Assembly (NCBI RefSeq): GCF_013409065.1
Contig: NZ_JACBZP010000001.1
Coordinates: 2,666,001-2,730,000 of the forward strand
Origin: Spelaeicoccus albus
GTDB taxonomy: Bacteria > Actinomycetota > Actinomycetes > Actinomycetales > Brevibacteriaceae
Length of the DNA: 64,000 nucleotides
Direction: 5' to 3'
The notes under the pieces were generated by a model that was given only the letters and a program-made list of their open reading frames with translations, had not been told where the DNA came from and did no database searches. Made by a program: the position numbers and the translations under genes. Below are positions 18,629-28,528 of this stretch, in pieces (the first letter of the stretch is position 1; every line of letters starts with the position of its first letter).

Positions 18629-18728
18629 CGCCGAGTGGTGGCGAACGGCTGTCCCCTTCCGCCGAGTGGTGGCGAATGGCTGCAGAATCGCCGATTCTGC
18701 AGCCATTCGCCACCACTCGGCGGAAGGG
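18629..18728. repeat. Palindromic intergenic repeat, locus 1 (three copies of a 20-bp core)
   Basis: The core GCCGAGTGGTGGCGAAYGGC occurs at 18629-18648 and 18661-18680 and inverted at 18702-18721. The last two form a perfect inverted repeat with 37-bp arms (18654-18690 and 18692-18728) around a single central C. The same core and arrangement recur after dnaG (35356-35519). There is no T-run, so it is not a standard intrinsic terminator, though a very stable hairpin could still end or protect leuA mRNA. Confidence 0.9.
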
Positions 18729-18821
18729 AAACGGAAGGGGCGTGAGCCGTGCCAATCGCCACTACTTGCGGAAGTGCTGCAGGAACGCGACAACCCCCGG
18801 TCGATTTGAGACAATGGACCG

Positions 18822-19550
18822 GTGAGCTTATACCGTGACGATGCGATAGTCCTTCGCACCCATAAACTGGGCGAAGCCGATCGCATCGTCACCATGCTGA
18901 CCAGGAACAACGGACAAGTACGCGCCGTGGCCAAGGGAGTGCGCCGGACGAAATCGAAGTTCGGGTCACGCCTTGAACCGTTCATGCTGATCGACGTGCA
19001 ATTGCACCGCGGCCGCAATCTTGACATCATCACGCAAGCCGCGACGCTCGAGCCCTTCGGTGGATCAATCGCATCGGATTATTCGTGCTACACGGCAGCT
19101 ACGGCGATCGTTGAGACCACCACCCGGCTGACCGAAGCCGATGGGATGACGCTGCAGCAGTACTGGCTCGTCGTCGGAGCACTCCGGTCCTTGGCGACCC
19201 GCGCTCATGCGCCAAGCCTTATCGTCGATGCGTATCTGTTGCGGGCGCTGGCCGTGGCGGGCTGGGCCCCGTCGTTCGTCGACTGCGCCCGTTGCGGGCG
19301 GCCCGGCCCGCACAGCGCATTTACTCCGGCCCTGGGCGGAGCCGTGTGCAGCGAGTGCCGCCCGCCCGGTTCGGCTGCCCCGGCTCCGGACACGTTCCGT
19401 CTGCTGGCGGCGCTGCTCGGAGGTGACTGGCAGACCGCGGACGCCGCTCCGGCCCGCGCCCAGCGTGAGGCAAGCGGTCTCGTATCCGCCTATCTGCAAT
19501 GGCATCTCGAACGCGGACTGCGGTCCCTGCGAATGGTCGAACGCGCATGA
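18822..19550 (+). CDS. recO: DNA repair protein RecO
   Basis: RecO helps load RecA at gaps with RecF and RecR. The 242 residues begin with the OB-fold [20 protein letters not shown] and carry [19 protein letters not shown], both typical of RecO. A central CARCG/CSEC pair gives the zinc site. The length is normal. The start is GTG 18822. The stop overlaps the ATG of the isoprenyl transferase gene (ATGA), the common recO-uppS coupling in actinomycetes. Confidence 0.95.
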   Translation: MSLYRDDAIVLRTHKLGEADRIVTMLTRNNGQVRAVAKGVRRTKSKFGSRLEPFMLIDVQLHRGRNLDIITQAATLEPFGGSIASDYSCYTAATAIVETTTRLTEADGMTLQQYWLVVGALRSLATRAHAPSLIVDAYLLRALAVAGWAPSFVDCARCGRPGPHSAFTPALGGAVCSECRPPGSAAPAPDTFRLLAALLGGDWQTADAAPARAQREASGLVSAYLQWHLERGLRSLRMVERA

Positions 19551-20371
19551 CGCCGGGCAAAAAGGCCGCCCCCGCCGGAGTCGTCAAGCGAGACCCGCGA
19601 ACCGTCACTCCGCCGCCGGCCCACCCGTCGGGAGCGCGCCCGCCGTCCATCCCCAAAGCAGTTCTGCCGGGACACGTGGCCATCGTCATGGACGGGAACG
19701 GCCGGTGGGCCAACGCGCGCGGGCTGCCTCGCACTGCGGGCCACGAAGCAGGGGAGCCGGCCCTGCTGGATGTCATCCAGGGCGCCATCGAAATCGGCGT
19801 GCCGTACCTGTCGGCCTACGCGTTTTCCACCGAGAACTGGCGTCGGTCGCCGGACGAGGTCCGTTTTCTCATGGGGTTCAACCGCGACGTGATCCGTCGG
19901 CGGCGCAAGGAACTGAACGCGATGGGCGTGCGTATCGTTTGGTCCGGCAGGCCCGGCCGGCTGTGGAAGAGCGTCATTGACGAACTCACGTCGGCGCAGG
20001 AGGAGACGCGCGGCAATTCAACCTTGACGCTCCAATTTTGCGTCAATTACGGCGGTCAGGCTGAGATCGCGGACGCCGTGACGCGTATCGCCGAGGATGC
20101 CCGCGCCGGCATCATCAAACCGTCGCGGATCAACGAGAAGCTCATTGCCAAATATCTGTATTCGCCCGAGATGCCGCCGGTCGACCTGTTTTTGCGCTCC
20201 TCCGGCGAACAGCGGCTGTCCAATTTCCTCTTGTGGCAAAGCGCATACGCCGAAATGGTTTTCCAGGATGTGCTGTGGCCGGATGTCGACCGGCGGACCC
20301 TGTGGGCGGCCATTGAAACCTACGCCGAACGGGATCGACGTTACGGCGGAGCGGTCGACAACACTTCGTAG
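19547..20371 (+). CDS. uppS: Isoprenyl transferase (cis-prenyl diphosphate synthase)
   Basis: This enzyme makes the long-chain polyprenyl diphosphate carrier for cell-wall synthesis. The 274-residue protein has [17 protein letters not shown] with the catalytic aspartate, [12 protein letters not shown], and the C-terminal [20 protein letters not shown] with the conserved R-x-S-G-E and SNFLLWQ. The chain-length class (undecaprenyl or decaprenyl) cannot be told. ATG 19547, overlapping the recO stop, is chosen over 19499; the first 40 residues are a basic, Pro-rich tail often seen in actinomycetes. Confidence 0.95.
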   Translation: MTPGKKAAPAGVVKRDPRTVTPPPAHPSGARPPSIPKAVLPGHVAIVMDGNGRWANARGLPRTAGHEAGEPALLDVIQGAIEIGVPYLSAYAFSTENWRRSPDEVRFLMGFNRDVIRRRRKELNAMGVRIVWSGRPGRLWKSVIDELTSAQEETRGNSTLTLQFCVNYGGQAEIADAVTRIAEDARAGIIKPSRINEKLIAKYLYSPEMPPVDLFLRSSGEQRLSNFLLWQSAYAEMVFQDVLWPDVDRRTLWAAIETYAERDRRYGGAVDNTS

Positions 20372-20380
20372 CATCGACCC

Positions 20381-20450
20381 GCAAAACGCGCCGCCGCGTC
20401 GGGAACGCGCCGTCATAACGGCGCGTTCCCGACGGCGCGGCGCGTTCTGC
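20381..20450. terminator. Long GC-rich hairpin between convergent genes
   Basis: Two arms of 33 nt (20381-20413 and 20418-20450) are complementary apart from about three mismatches and enclose a 4-nt loop CATA. It fills the gap between uppS and the convergent MaoC-like gene, so it can serve as a bidirectional terminator, although no T-run is present. Confidence 0.6.
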
Positions 20451-20470
20451 AAGTGGCGGGCGGCACCGGG

Positions 20471-20980
20471 TCAGCCGGCGTGGGACGCCCGCGTGTAGAT
20501 CAAGTTGACGGCCGTGAGCGTCAGGACGGCGACGTCGTCCTGATTGATCATGGCGGCGTCCGTACGCACAATGCCGCGGTCGGGCTTCGAGCGCGAAAGC
20601 CGCGCCTCGGCGACCCGGACTTTCAGATGCAGGCGGTCGCCGGGACGTACCGGCGCGGGCCAGCGCAGCTCATCGATCCCGGGGGATCCGAGGCTCGCCA
20701 CGCGCGTCAGATAATGATCGGCGTACAAACGCATCAGGATCGACGACGTGTGCCAACCGCTGGCGATCAACCCGCCGAAGTACGACTCCTCGGCAGCGGC
20801 CGGATCGACGTGAAACGGCTGCGGGTCGTAGCGCCGGGCAAATGCGAGCATGTCGCCCTCGTCCATGACGACGTAGCCGTACCGGAAGGTTCGGCCCGGC
20901 TCGTAGTCTTCGAAGTACCTGTCCGTGATCGGGACGGCAAAGTCCTCGCCGCCGATCATGCCCGTCGTTGGCTTGCTCAT
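20471..20980 (-). CDS. MaoC-like hot-dog fold dehydratase
   Basis: A 169-residue hot-dog protein: YDPQPFHVDPAAAEES holds the hydratase aspartate/histidine pair, FGGLIASGWHTSSILMRL the hot-dog helix, and ELRWPAPVRPGDRLHLKV the substrate-side loop. MaoC-like enzymes hydrate enoyl thioesters; the substrate here is not known. ATG 20980 is preferred over GTG 20989. It stands alone, convergent to uppS, and separated from the helicase gene by 58 bp. Confidence 0.88.
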   Translation of the reverse strand: MSKPTTGMIGGEDFAVPITDRYFEDYEPGRTFRYGYVVMDEGDMLAFARRYDPQPFHVDPAAAEESYFGGLIASGWHTSSILMRLYADHYLTRVASLGSPGIDELRWPAPVRPGDRLHLKVRVAEARLSRSKPDRGIVRTDAAMINQDDVAVLTLTAVNLIYTRASHAG

Positions 20981-21038
20981 GAACCCCACGGTACCGCCGG
21001 TGCGATTAGGCCCGCGCGATCCGGTTCAAACCGGGCTG

Positions 21039-22940
21039 TTAGGAGTTCTTGCGCCCGGCAACCTTGGTGCGGGGCTTTCGGCCCGCTTGCTTACCGGTAC
21101 GGAAGCCCTGATCACGGTAGACCTTGCGTCCGGCGTCGCCGCGGTCGTGCGACGATTCGTGCCGGTCGCCCGATTTGAACGGTTTCTTCGACCGGAACGG
21201 CTTGCTGCCGCGGTCGTCCCGACGGTCGCCGCGGTCATCGGAGCGGCCGGGCCGGCCGGTGTCCTTGCGCAATTTGATCAGTTCGCCGCCAATGCGAGTC
21301 TTTTTCAGCGCGTGCCATGCCGACTCCGGCAATTCGGTCGGCAGATCGACAAGCGTGTGGTCGGATCGGATGTCGATATGCCCGATCTCGGACGACGTCA
21401 GGCCGCCTTCGTTGGCGATGGCACCCACTATCGCACCCGGCTGGACCCGGTTCACCCGGCCCAGCGCAATGCGGTAGGTGGACCGGCCCGGCCCCGGCCC
21501 GTGGCCGCGGTCGCCGCGACTGCCTGGCTTGCCGGCGCCGACCCCGCGAGGCTTGGCGACCGGTTCGGGGATCGGGGGAGCGGTCAGCGGTTTTCCGTCG
21601 AGCACCATCGCCGCAAGAGCGGCAGCGATTTCCGTGGCCGGCACGTCGTGGGACTGTTCGTAATTTTCAATGACGCCGCGCAACTCGGTGAGGTCTTTCG
21701 AACTCAACGCATCGGTGATCCGGCCGGTGAACCGCGCAATTCGCGAGTTCGTCACGTCCTCGACGCTGGGCATTTCCAGTTTGCCGATCGGCTGACGGGT
21801 AGCGCGTTCGATGGACTTGAGCATGCGCTGCTCGCGGGGCGTGACGAACAAGATCGCCTCGCCGGTGCGACCGGCGCGTCCGGTACGGCCAATGCGGTGG
21901 ACATACGATTCGGTGTCCATCGGAATGTCGAAGTTGACGACGTGCGAGATGCGCTCGACGTCGAGCCCGCGGGCCGCCACGTCGGTGGCGACAAGGATGT
22001 CAACGGCGCCGCTGCGCAACTGCCCGATGGTGCGTTCGCGCGCCTGCTGCGGGATATCACCGTTGATGGCGGCTGCTGACATTCCGCGGGCCCGCAGCTT
22101 GTCGGCAAGTTCTTCGGTGGCCTGCTTGGTGCGCACAAAGACTATGACGCCGTCGTAGTCCTCGACCTCGAAAATGCGAGTCAGGGCGTCGAGTTTGTGC
22201 GAGTGCATGACGGTGAGGAATCGCTGGCGAGTATTGGCACCGGTCGTAGTCTTCGACTTGACGATAATTTCGCGCGGATCGTTCAAGTACTGCGCGGCGA
22301 TCTTACGGATCGAATTCGGCATCGTGGCCGAGAACAACGCGACCTGCTTAGAGTCGGGAGTCGTCGCCAGGATCTCCTCGACGTCCTGCTGGAAGCCCAT
22401 GCGCAGCATCTCGTCGGCTTCGTCGAGCACCAGGTGTTGGAGCGCGCTCAGGTCGAGCGATCCGCGCTTCAAATGGTCGATGACGCGTCCGGGCGTGCCG
22501 ACGACGACCTGCGCGCCGCGGCGCAGTCCGTGCAGCTGCGGGCCGTAGCTTTGCCCGCCGTAGACCGGCAGCACCGTGAAATCCGGCAGGTGCGCGGCGT
22601 ACGAGGTAAACGCTTCCGACACCTGCAACGCCAATTCACGCGTCGGCGTCAGCACGATGGCGGACGGCGCGTTGCCGGTCTTGCCGGCGCGCGTGTCGAA
22701 CAGGTGCGACAGGATCGGGACGGCGAACGCGGCGGTCTTGCCCGTACCGGTCTGCGCCAGCCCGACGACGTCGTGGCCCTCCAGCAACGGCGGGATCGTG
22801 GCGGCCTGGATCGGTGACGGCGTCTCGTAGCCGACGTCGGCCAAAGCGCTCAAGACCGGCGCGGCAATGCCGAGTTCGGAAAACGGTGGTACTTCGGATT
22901 GTGCGGAGTCGGATTGCTCGGGCGTGGATTTCTCGCTCAT
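21039..22940 (-). CDS. deaD: DEAD-box RNA helicase (DeaD/CsdA type)
   Basis: A 633-residue RNA helicase for ribosome assembly and RNA unwinding, often cold induced. The motifs are all present: [11 protein letters not shown] (I), PTRELALQV (Ia), DEADEML (II), FSATMP (III), RGLDVERI and [13 protein letters not shown] (VI). After the core, residues about 485-560 match the DbpA-type RNA-binding domain ([19 protein letters not shown]), and the tail is rich in Arg/Asp/Lys repeats. A long upstream region of about 400 bp precedes it. Confidence 0.96.
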   Translation of the reverse strand: MSEKSTPEQSDSAQSEVPPFSELGIAAPVLSALADVGYETPSPIQAATIPPLLEGHDVVGLAQTGTGKTAAFAVPILSHLFDTRAGKTGNAPSAIVLTPTRELALQVSEAFTSYAAHLPDFTVLPVYGGQSYGPQLHGLRRGAQVVVGTPGRVIDHLKRGSLDLSALQHLVLDEADEMLRMGFQQDVEEILATTPDSKQVALFSATMPNSIRKIAAQYLNDPREIIVKSKTTTGANTRQRFLTVMHSHKLDALTRIFEVEDYDGVIVFVRTKQATEELADKLRARGMSAAAINGDIPQQARERTIGQLRSGAVDILVATDVAARGLDVERISHVVNFDIPMDTESYVHRIGRTGRAGRTGEAILFVTPREQRMLKSIERATRQPIGKLEMPSVEDVTNSRIARFTGRITDALSSKDLTELRGVIENYEQSHDVPATEIAAALAAMVLDGKPLTAPPIPEPVAKPRGVGAGKPGSRGDRGHGPGPGRSTYRIALGRVNRVQPGAIVGAIANEGGLTSSEIGHIDIRSDHTLVDLPTELPESAWHALKKTRIGGELIKLRKDTGRPGRSDDRGDRRDDRGSKPFRSKKPFKSGDRHESSHDRGDAGRKVYRDQGFRTGKQAGRKPRTKVAGRKNS

Positions 22941-23356
22941 ATTTTTCTTCCGTAGACAGATACACGCTTATGCCGCAATTCTTGATGCGGCCGTCACTCT
23001 TTGGCTGCGGCCTTGAGAGTTCTCACGTGAACTGTCCGCCGATGCATCGGGCGGAGAAAGGCATGCTGAAAAAGTCAGCGCTGAGCCGGAAATGTTTTGG
23101 GTGTGCCACCATCCTACCGGCTAGCGGCCCGAATAGTCGCATTGACAACCGGCAGCCGGACGGCATGTGGTGCGTTTCACGGCGTCCGGCGTTCGCCGAA
23201 GCGCGGCGTGCACCCGGCGCCGGGTCTCCGCTAGTCTGGTTGCCTACCATCCGATTTCCGGGCCCGGACGCAGCGTGCGGTGCGTCCGGAAGTCAAAGCA
23301 CCGACGCCGGCCGGCTCCGACGGGCCGGGCACCGAACACAAGGAGTACGGACAACC
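22941..23356. other. 416-bp intergenic region between divergent deaD and glyS
   Basis: No convincing gene is seen on either strand. The left part should hold the deaD promoter and 5' leader. The right part holds the glyS promoter: TTGACA at 23142-23147 and a TAGTCT hexamer in GCTAGTCTGG near 23234 are candidate elements, but they are not spaced as one promoter. No T-box motif was found before glyS. Confidence 0.5.
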
Positions 23357-24745
23357 GTGGCATCAAACCCCAGCCGACTTGATTCCGTCGTGGCGCTTGC
23401 CAAGCGCCGCGGATTCGTCTTTCCGGCGGGCGAGATCTACGGCGGTACCCGCTCGGCCTGGGACTACGGCCCCCTGGGCGTGGAGTTGAAGGAGAACATC
23501 AAGCGTCAATGGTGGCGCACGATGGTGACGAGCCGGGACGACATCGTCGGTCTCGACTCCTCGGTGATCCTGCCGCGCCGCGTCTGGGAGGCCTCCGGAC
23601 ACGTCGACGTGTTCAGCGATCCGCTCGTCGAGTGCCAGTCGTGCCATAAGCGTTTCCGCGCCGATCAGCTCATCGAAGAATTCACGGAGCGCAAGGGACG
23701 CGAACCCGAAGGCGGCCTCGCCGGCGTCCCGTGCCCCAACTGCGGCGTGCGCGGCGAATACACCGAGCCGAAGGAGTTCTCCGGCCTGCTGAAGACTTTC
23801 TTGGGCCCCGTCGAAGCCGAAGAGGGCATGACGTACCTGCGGCCCGAAACGGCGCAGGGCATCTTCGTGAACTTTGCCAACGTCCTGGGCACGTCGCGTA
23901 AGAAACCCCCGTTCGGCATCGCGCAGATCGGCAAATCGTTCCGCAACGAGATCACGCCGGGAAACTTCATCTTCCGTACCCGCGAATTCGAGCAGATGGA
24001 GATGGAATTCTTCGTCAAGCCGGGAGACGACGAGGAATGGCACCAGTACTGGATCGATGCCCGTAAGAACTGGTACACGGACTTGGGCATCGACCCGGAG
24101 AACCTGCGATTGTTCGAACATCCGCAGGAAAAGCTGTCGCACTATTCCAAGCGCACTGTCGATGTCGAATACCGGTTCGGTTTCACCGGATCCGAATGGG
24201 GCGAACTTGAAGGCGTCGCGAACCGCACCGACTTCGACCTCAGCACCCATGCCGAGCATTCGGGCGTCGACCTGAGCTTCTTCGACCAGACGGTCGGAGA
24301 ACGCTGGACGCCGTACGTCATCGAGCCCGCGGCCGGGCTGACCCGCTCGCTGATGGCTTTCCTGGTCGACGCGTACAACGAAGACGAGGCTCCCAACACC
24401 AAGGGCGGCGTCGACAAGCGCACGGTGCTGCGTCTCGACCCGCGCATCGCGCCGGTCAAGGCCGCGGTGCTGCCGTTGTCGCGCAACGAGAAACTCTCGC
24501 CCAAGGCCAAGGCGCTTGCCGCCGAGTTGCGTCGGAGCTGGAATGTCGACTTCGACGACGCCGGCGCCATCGGGCGCCGCTACCGCCGGCAGGACGAGAT
24601 CGGCACGCCGTACTGCATCACCGTCGACTTCGACACCCTGGACGACGACGCCGTCACCATCCGGCACCGCGACGACATGACCCAAGAGCGGGTCTCGCTC
24701 AGCAAGGCGGCCGGATACTTGGCGCAGGGCCTGGTCGGCGCCTGA
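23357..24745 (+). CDS. glyS: Glycyl-tRNA synthetase, single-chain type
   Basis: Charges tRNA-Gly; a cytoplasmic homodimer of the alpha2 class II type. The 462-residue protein has [20 protein letters not shown] at the N-terminus, zinc cysteines ECQSCHKRF and VPCPNCG, motif 2 [20 protein letters not shown], and the C-terminal anticodon domain with [22 protein letters not shown] 23357 is chosen because AGGAG lies 11 nt upstream and similarity begins just after it; the longer open frame back to 22814 runs through intergenic sequence. Confidence 0.96.
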   Translation: MASNPSRLDSVVALAKRRGFVFPAGEIYGGTRSAWDYGPLGVELKENIKRQWWRTMVTSRDDIVGLDSSVILPRRVWEASGHVDVFSDPLVECQSCHKRFRADQLIEEFTERKGREPEGGLAGVPCPNCGVRGEYTEPKEFSGLLKTFLGPVEAEEGMTYLRPETAQGIFVNFANVLGTSRKKPPFGIAQIGKSFRNEITPGNFIFRTREFEQMEMEFFVKPGDDEEWHQYWIDARKNWYTDLGIDPENLRLFEHPQEKLSHYSKRTVDVEYRFGFTGSEWGELEGVANRTDFDLSTHAEHSGVDLSFFDQTVGERWTPYVIEPAAGLTRSLMAFLVDAYNEDEAPNTKGGVDKRTVLRLDPRIAPVKAAVLPLSRNEKLSPKAKALAAELRRSWNVDFDDAGAIGRRYRRQDEIGTPYCITVDFDTLDDDAVTIRHRDDMTQERVSLSKAAGYLAQGLVGA

Positions 24746-24897
24746 GACCGGCCGGACGTCGTCCTCGCTGATCGGGAGCACCGGCTACGGCAAGCGTGGA
24801 ATGCGTCTCGGCCGGCAGCATGTGCCCTCGTTCGGGCACGGATTTCGGATCACTGCGCCACAATTCGGCACGGTCCTGCCGTTGCCTGCTCACCGTT

Positions 24898-24915
24898 ATT
24901 GACCGGGCGGTCAAT
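24898..24915. promoter_or_regulatory. 18-bp palindrome upstream of the SPW-repeat gene
   Basis: ATTGACCGGGCGGTCAAT has two 8-bp arms around GG. Its symmetry and GACCG/CGGTC core look like a TetR-type operator. It lies about 54 bp before the SPW-protein start and may overlap its promoter. No matching regulator is adjacent. Confidence 0.55.
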
Positions 24916-24968
24916 CAAGAGTAGAACGAAAGAGTCGGAGGGATCCGAATTCAAGGAAGGTGGAAGCA

Positions 24969-25331
24969 ATGAAAACGTGGAATCGCTGGCAGGACTGGGT
25001 AACGCTGGCCGTCGGCGTGGTTGCCGCAGCCGTTGCGCTGTTCGGCCTGGCCGGGACGGCCGGAACATCGTCACTTGTCGCGCTCGGCACGCTATTGATC
25101 ATCGCTGCGCTGATTTCGTTGGCAATGCCCGGTTTGGTCGTCATGGAGTACGTGAAGGTAGCGCTCGGCCTGTTGTTGATCATATCGCCGTGGGTCGCCG
25201 GATTCTCCGGGGCGCAGACGATGGCTACCGTTGCGTGGGCTGGGGGACTGATCGCACTCGCGGCGTCGCTGTGGGCCGCACCGCTCAGCGTCGATGCACA
25301 TCACCACATGCATCATCCGTCGGGAGCCTGA
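24969..25331 (+). CDS. SPW repeat family membrane protein
   Basis: A 120-residue protein with four hydrophobic segments and WQDWVTLAVGV near the start and LIISPWVAGFSG in the second half, the S-P-W motif of the family. The C-terminus is histidine-rich (DAHHHMHHP). The function of SPW proteins is not known. ATG 24969 is chosen because AAGGTGG precedes it; a GTG at 24960 is in frame. It stands alone between glyS and the ABC exporter, with a palindrome upstream and a hairpin downstream. Confidence 0.82.
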   Translation: MKTWNRWQDWVTLAVGVVAAAVALFGLAGTAGTSSLVALGTLLIIAALISLAMPGLVVMEYVKVALGLLLIISPWVAGFSGAQTMATVAWAGGLIALAASLWAAPLSVDAHHHMHHPSGA

Positions 25332-25354
25332 CCGTCGCCACGGCAACGCGAATC

Positions 25355-25387
25355 GAGCTTCAGGAGCCTCAGCGGCGCCTGAAGCTC
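25355..25387 (+). terminator. Hairpin downstream of the SPW gene
   Basis: GAGCTTCAGG (25355-25364) pairs with CCTGAAGCTC (25378-25387), with a further GCC/GGC inside. It sits 24 bp after the SPW stop. It is probably a terminator, though without a clear T-run. Confidence 0.6.
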
Positions 25388-25495
25388 CCTGACGTCCGGA
25401 CCGGTGATGCCGACGTTCGGCACCTGACGGATGTCATCTCGAAGTCGTGATGGACGTGTGCGGGCCGAACGGGTCGACGCCGACAGCATGGAGGT

Positions 25496-26440
25496 ATGAA
25501 CAAAGCAGCTCAGGCACTGGCACCGGCCATCGCCGATCCCACTCCCGGCCCGGCCGCGCCGTACGCCGTCGATGCCCGCGGCCTCACCAAATCCTTCCGC
25601 TCGGTCCGCGCCGTGAACGGTATCGATCTGCAGGTCGCGCCGGGCGAAATCGTCGCCTTCCTCGGGCCGAACGGCGCCGGTAAGACCACCACCATCGACA
25701 TGCTGCTCGGCCTGGCCAAGCCCGACACCGGTACGGTCAGCGTGTTCGGCCGCTCGCCGCGCGGCGCCATTGCACGCGGCCAAGTGTCCGCCGTCCTGCA
25801 ATCCGGCGGCCTGCTGAAAGATCTCACAGTCCGCGAGACCGTCCAATTGACCGCGACGCTTTTCGCCGACTCGCGTCCCGTGGACGAAGTGCTGGAGCGC
25901 GCCGGCATCACCGACGTCGCCGGTCGGATGGTCGGCAAATGCTCAGGCGGGCAGCAACAACGTCTCCGGTTCGCCATGGCGTTGCTGTCGGATCCCGGCC
26001 TACTCATCCTCGACGAACCGACCACGGGGATGGACGTCGAAGGACGACGCGACTTCTGGAATTCGATCCGCCGGGACGCCCAACGCGGCAGGACTGTGCT
26101 ATTCGCCACGCATTATCTCGATGAGGCGGACGCCTACGCCGACCGCATCATCCTGATCCGGGAAGGGCAGATCGTCGCCGACGGGTCGGCTGCCGAAATC
26201 AAGAACCTCGCCTCGGGGCGGATAGTTCGTGCCACGGTCCCCGGGCTCACCGACGAACAACTTGCTGCGATCCCCGGCGTCGAATCCGTCGAACGGCGCG
26301 CCGACTCCGTCGTGATCTCCACCAATGAGTCGGACGCCGTCGCTCGCCATCTCCTGACGACGACCGACGCGCGCGACATGGAGATCACCTCCCACAATCT
26401 CGAAGACGCATTCGTCGCCCTGACCGGCGCCGGCAACTAG
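25496..26440 (+). CDS. ABC-2 type exporter ATP-binding protein
   Basis: A 314-residue ATPase of the DrrA/YfiL class: Walker A FLGPNGAGKTTT, Q-loop VLQSGGLLKDLT, signature CSGGQQQRLRFAMAL, Walker B LLILDEPTTGMD and H-loop ATHYLDEAD. A C-terminal region of about 80 residues follows, as in drug and antibiotic exporters. It is the first gene of a probable four-gene unit: ATPase, permease 26 bp later, histidine kinase, response regulator. That layout fits a cell-envelope stress or antibiotic-sensing export module. Confidence 0.95.
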   Translation: MNKAAQALAPAIADPTPGPAAPYAVDARGLTKSFRSVRAVNGIDLQVAPGEIVAFLGPNGAGKTTTIDMLLGLAKPDTGTVSVFGRSPRGAIARGQVSAVLQSGGLLKDLTVRETVQLTATLFADSRPVDEVLERAGITDVAGRMVGKCSGGQQQRLRFAMALLSDPGLLILDEPTTGMDVEGRRDFWNSIRRDAQRGRTVLFATHYLDEADAYADRIILIREGQIVADGSAAEIKNLASGRIVRATVPGLTDEQLAAIPGVESVERRADSVVISTNESDAVARHLLTTTDARDMEITSHNLEDAFVALTGAGN

Positions 26441-26466
26441 CCCAGCCGACAACCAAAGGATTTCCC

Positions 26467-27279
26467 ATGTCCGCCATAGCCCGCAATCCAGTGACTCTCG
26501 ACCGAAAGGTTCCCCGCTTCGGTGGTTTCAATCCCACATTCTTGTGGATCGAGCTGCGCCGCAAGCTACGCAACCGGCGCACACTGATCTTCACGTTGAT
26601 CTTCCCGGTCGGCATGTATTTCGTGTCCGGTTACCCGCAACGGCACGCGCCGCTGACGCATGTGCCGATTGACCAGGGCGGACTCAGCATTGCGGCGTAC
26701 ATCATGGTGTCGATGGCGCTCTACGGCGCCATGATGTCCGCCACCGCAGCAGGCGGGGCGGTCGCCGTCGAACGCTCGCTCGGTTGGAGCCGGCAACTGC
26801 GACTGACGCCGTTGAACCCGGTCGCCGGCATCGCCACGAAAATCGTCGCCGGCCTCGCTCTCGGCCTGATCGCCGTCGGTGCGACATATATCGCCGGCGC
26901 CGTCAGCGGCGTCCGGATGTCGGTGAGCGACTGGGTGCTCTCCGGCCTCGGCGCGTGGATCCTCGGATCGCTTGTCTTCACGGCCCTCGGGCTGATGATC
27001 GGCTATATGGTGCCCAGTGAGAACGCCATGCAGCTGGTCAGCCTCGTCGTCGTGTTCCTGTCGTTCATCGGCGGGCTGTTTTATCCGGTGTCGATGATGC
27101 CGCACGTGCTGCAGGAGGTCGCCAAATGGACGCCCGTGTACGGTATCGGCGAGTTGTCGCGCGCGCCGTTGACCGGTGACGGCTTCGAACCGCTCGCCCT
27201 GTTGAACGCCATTGCTTGGCTCGTCGTCTTCACGGCCGGAACCGTGCTGCTCTTCCGCAAAGACACCAGGCGTGTCTGA
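26467..27279 (+). CDS. ABC-2 type permease
   Basis: A 270-residue integral membrane protein with six hydrophobic segments and the ABC-2 membrane pattern. IELRRKLRNRRTLIFTLIFP lies at the first helix and SFIGGLFYPVSMMPHVLQEV near the last loop. It partners the preceding ATPase, 26 bp upstream. Substrate unknown; lipid, drug or peptide export are all possible. Confidence 0.92.
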   Translation: MSAIARNPVTLDRKVPRFGGFNPTFLWIELRRKLRNRRTLIFTLIFPVGMYFVSGYPQRHAPLTHVPIDQGGLSIAAYIMVSMALYGAMMSATAAGGAVAVERSLGWSRQLRLTPLNPVAGIATKIVAGLALGLIAVGATYIAGAVSGVRMSVSDWVLSGLGAWILGSLVFTALGLMIGYMVPSENAMQLVSLVVVFLSFIGGLFYPVSMMPHVLQEVAKWTPVYGIGELSRAPLTGDGFEPLALLNAIAWLVVFTAGTVLLFRKDTRRV

Positions 27280-27304
27280 CCGGGATCGCGGTACATTGAA
27301 CATC

Positions 27305-28528
27305 ATGAACCCCGACGTCGAGCGCGTGACGGCAGACCGGGCGGAACCTGCCGATCGCGACGAGTTCGGCACCGGGCCGCTCGGCCCCGGATACCAGGGG
27401 CCATACGGACGCGACTCGGACGTCACGCTGTGGCGGGCGCTGACTTTTCCGGGGGCACGCAAATGGTACTTCGGCGGCATATTTGCTCTTGCCTGGTTGG
27501 TGTTCCTCGGGGTTGAGTATTTTTCGCGGGTCCCGAACATCTGGGTGGGTCTGGGCGTCGGCTTTTTCCTCGTCGTCTTCGCCGCGGCCTTCGAAATCTG
27601 CGTGCCGTTGACCTGGTGGCTTCGGCCCGAGCACCGCATCTGGGTGGTGCTCGGATTCTGGGCTCTGACGTTGGGGTTCTGGCCGATCATGCAGTGGAGC
27701 GTGGCCGGCACCTGGGCATTCGTCGGCACGATCGCCGCCATGAGCATGTTCACCATGCGCACGACTGCCGGACTCGTCGCGCTGATTGCGCTGATGGCGG
27801 TGGGGTTCGAATACTGCGGTGGAGTCCGCGGGCCCGATCTGGTTCCGCTGCCGGCCATCATCGCGTCGATATCGATGATGATGGCCGGCTTCTCCCGCCA
27901 GATCGCCACCGTGAATGAGCTGCGGGCCACTCAACACCGAATGGCCGCCCTCGCCGTCGAAGAAGAGCGCGGTCGGGTCGCCCGCGATATTCACGACATT
28001 CTTGGACATTCGCTCACGGTGATCACGGTCAAGGCGGAATTGGCGGGACGGCTTGTCGAGCGCGATGCGATCCGGGCCAAGGCCGAGATCAACGACGTCG
28101 AGCAACTCTCACGTGCTGCCCTGACCGACGTGCGTGCCACCGTTGCGGGCTATCGCGACGTGAACGTGGTCAGCGAACTGGCGAATGCCCGGGCGGTCCT
28201 GGAAGCTGCCGGCATCACGGCCGACCTTCCCACGACAACGGATACCTTGCCGGCCGAATATCGGGAGCTCGCCGGGTGGATCATCCGCGAAGGCGTCACG
28301 AACGTCGTCCGGCATTCGGGGGCGACGCTGTGCCGCGTTCGAATGAGCCCCGACATGATCGAAGTGGCCGACGACGGAACGGGTCCGCAAAGCGGCTCCG
28401 CCCATTGCCATGCCAACGGCTTGGATGGGCTGCGCGAACGAGTCGAAGCGGCCGGAGCACTGCTGCGTATCGGCACATCGGACCTTGGCGGCTTTTCCCT
28501 GCAAATACGAAGCAAAGGACTAACGTGA
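27305..28528 (+). CDS. Sensor histidine kinase (NarL/DesK-type partner)
   Basis: A 407-residue kinase. Residues about 50-205 hold roughly five or six membrane segments with short loops and no large extracellular sensor. The H-box ARDIHDILGHSLT (histidine near residue 230) belongs to the HisKA_3 class. The ATPase domain has EGVTNVVRHSGA (N-box) and VADDGTGP, with a shortened G region NGLDGLRERV. ATG 27305 is chosen because it begins the conserved part 25 bp after the permease. Its stop overlaps the regulator start (GTGA). Confidence 0.93.
   Translation: MNPDVERVTADRAEPADRDEFGTGPLGPGYQGPYGRDSDVTLWRALTFPGARKWYFGGIFALAWLVFLGVEYFSRVPNIWVGLGVGFFLVVFAAAFEICVPLTWWLRPEHRIWVVLGFWALTLGFWPIMQWSVAGTWAFVGTIAAMSMFTMRTTAGLVALIALMAVGFEYCGGVRGPDLVPLPAIIASISMMMAGFSRQIATVNELRATQHRMAALAVEEERGRVARDIHDILGHSLTVITVKAELAGRLVERDAIRAKAEINDVEQLSRAALTDVRATVAGYRDVNVVSELANARAVLEAAGITADLPTTTDTLPAEYRELAGWIIREGVTNVVRHSGATLCRVRMSPDMIEVADDGTGPQSGSAHCHANGLDGLRERVEAAGALLRIGTSDLGGFSLQIRSKGLT

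Noticed and set aside
18654-18728. Intrinsic terminator for leuA
   Set aside because: No T-run after the stem and the same element occurs elsewhere as a repeat; kept as repeat, though a termination effect is possible.
23100-23356. T-box riboswitch before glyS
   Set aside because: No T-box consensus (AGGGTGGNACCGCG) and no specifier hairpin seen.
23363-24781. 472-codon open frame antisense to glyS
   Set aside because: Composition artefact of a GC-rich gene; the glyS frame has all family motifs and the antisense product has none.
26566-27930. 454-codon open frame antisense to the permease and kinase
   Set aside because: Crosses two well-supported genes, low-complexity translation, no ribosome site.
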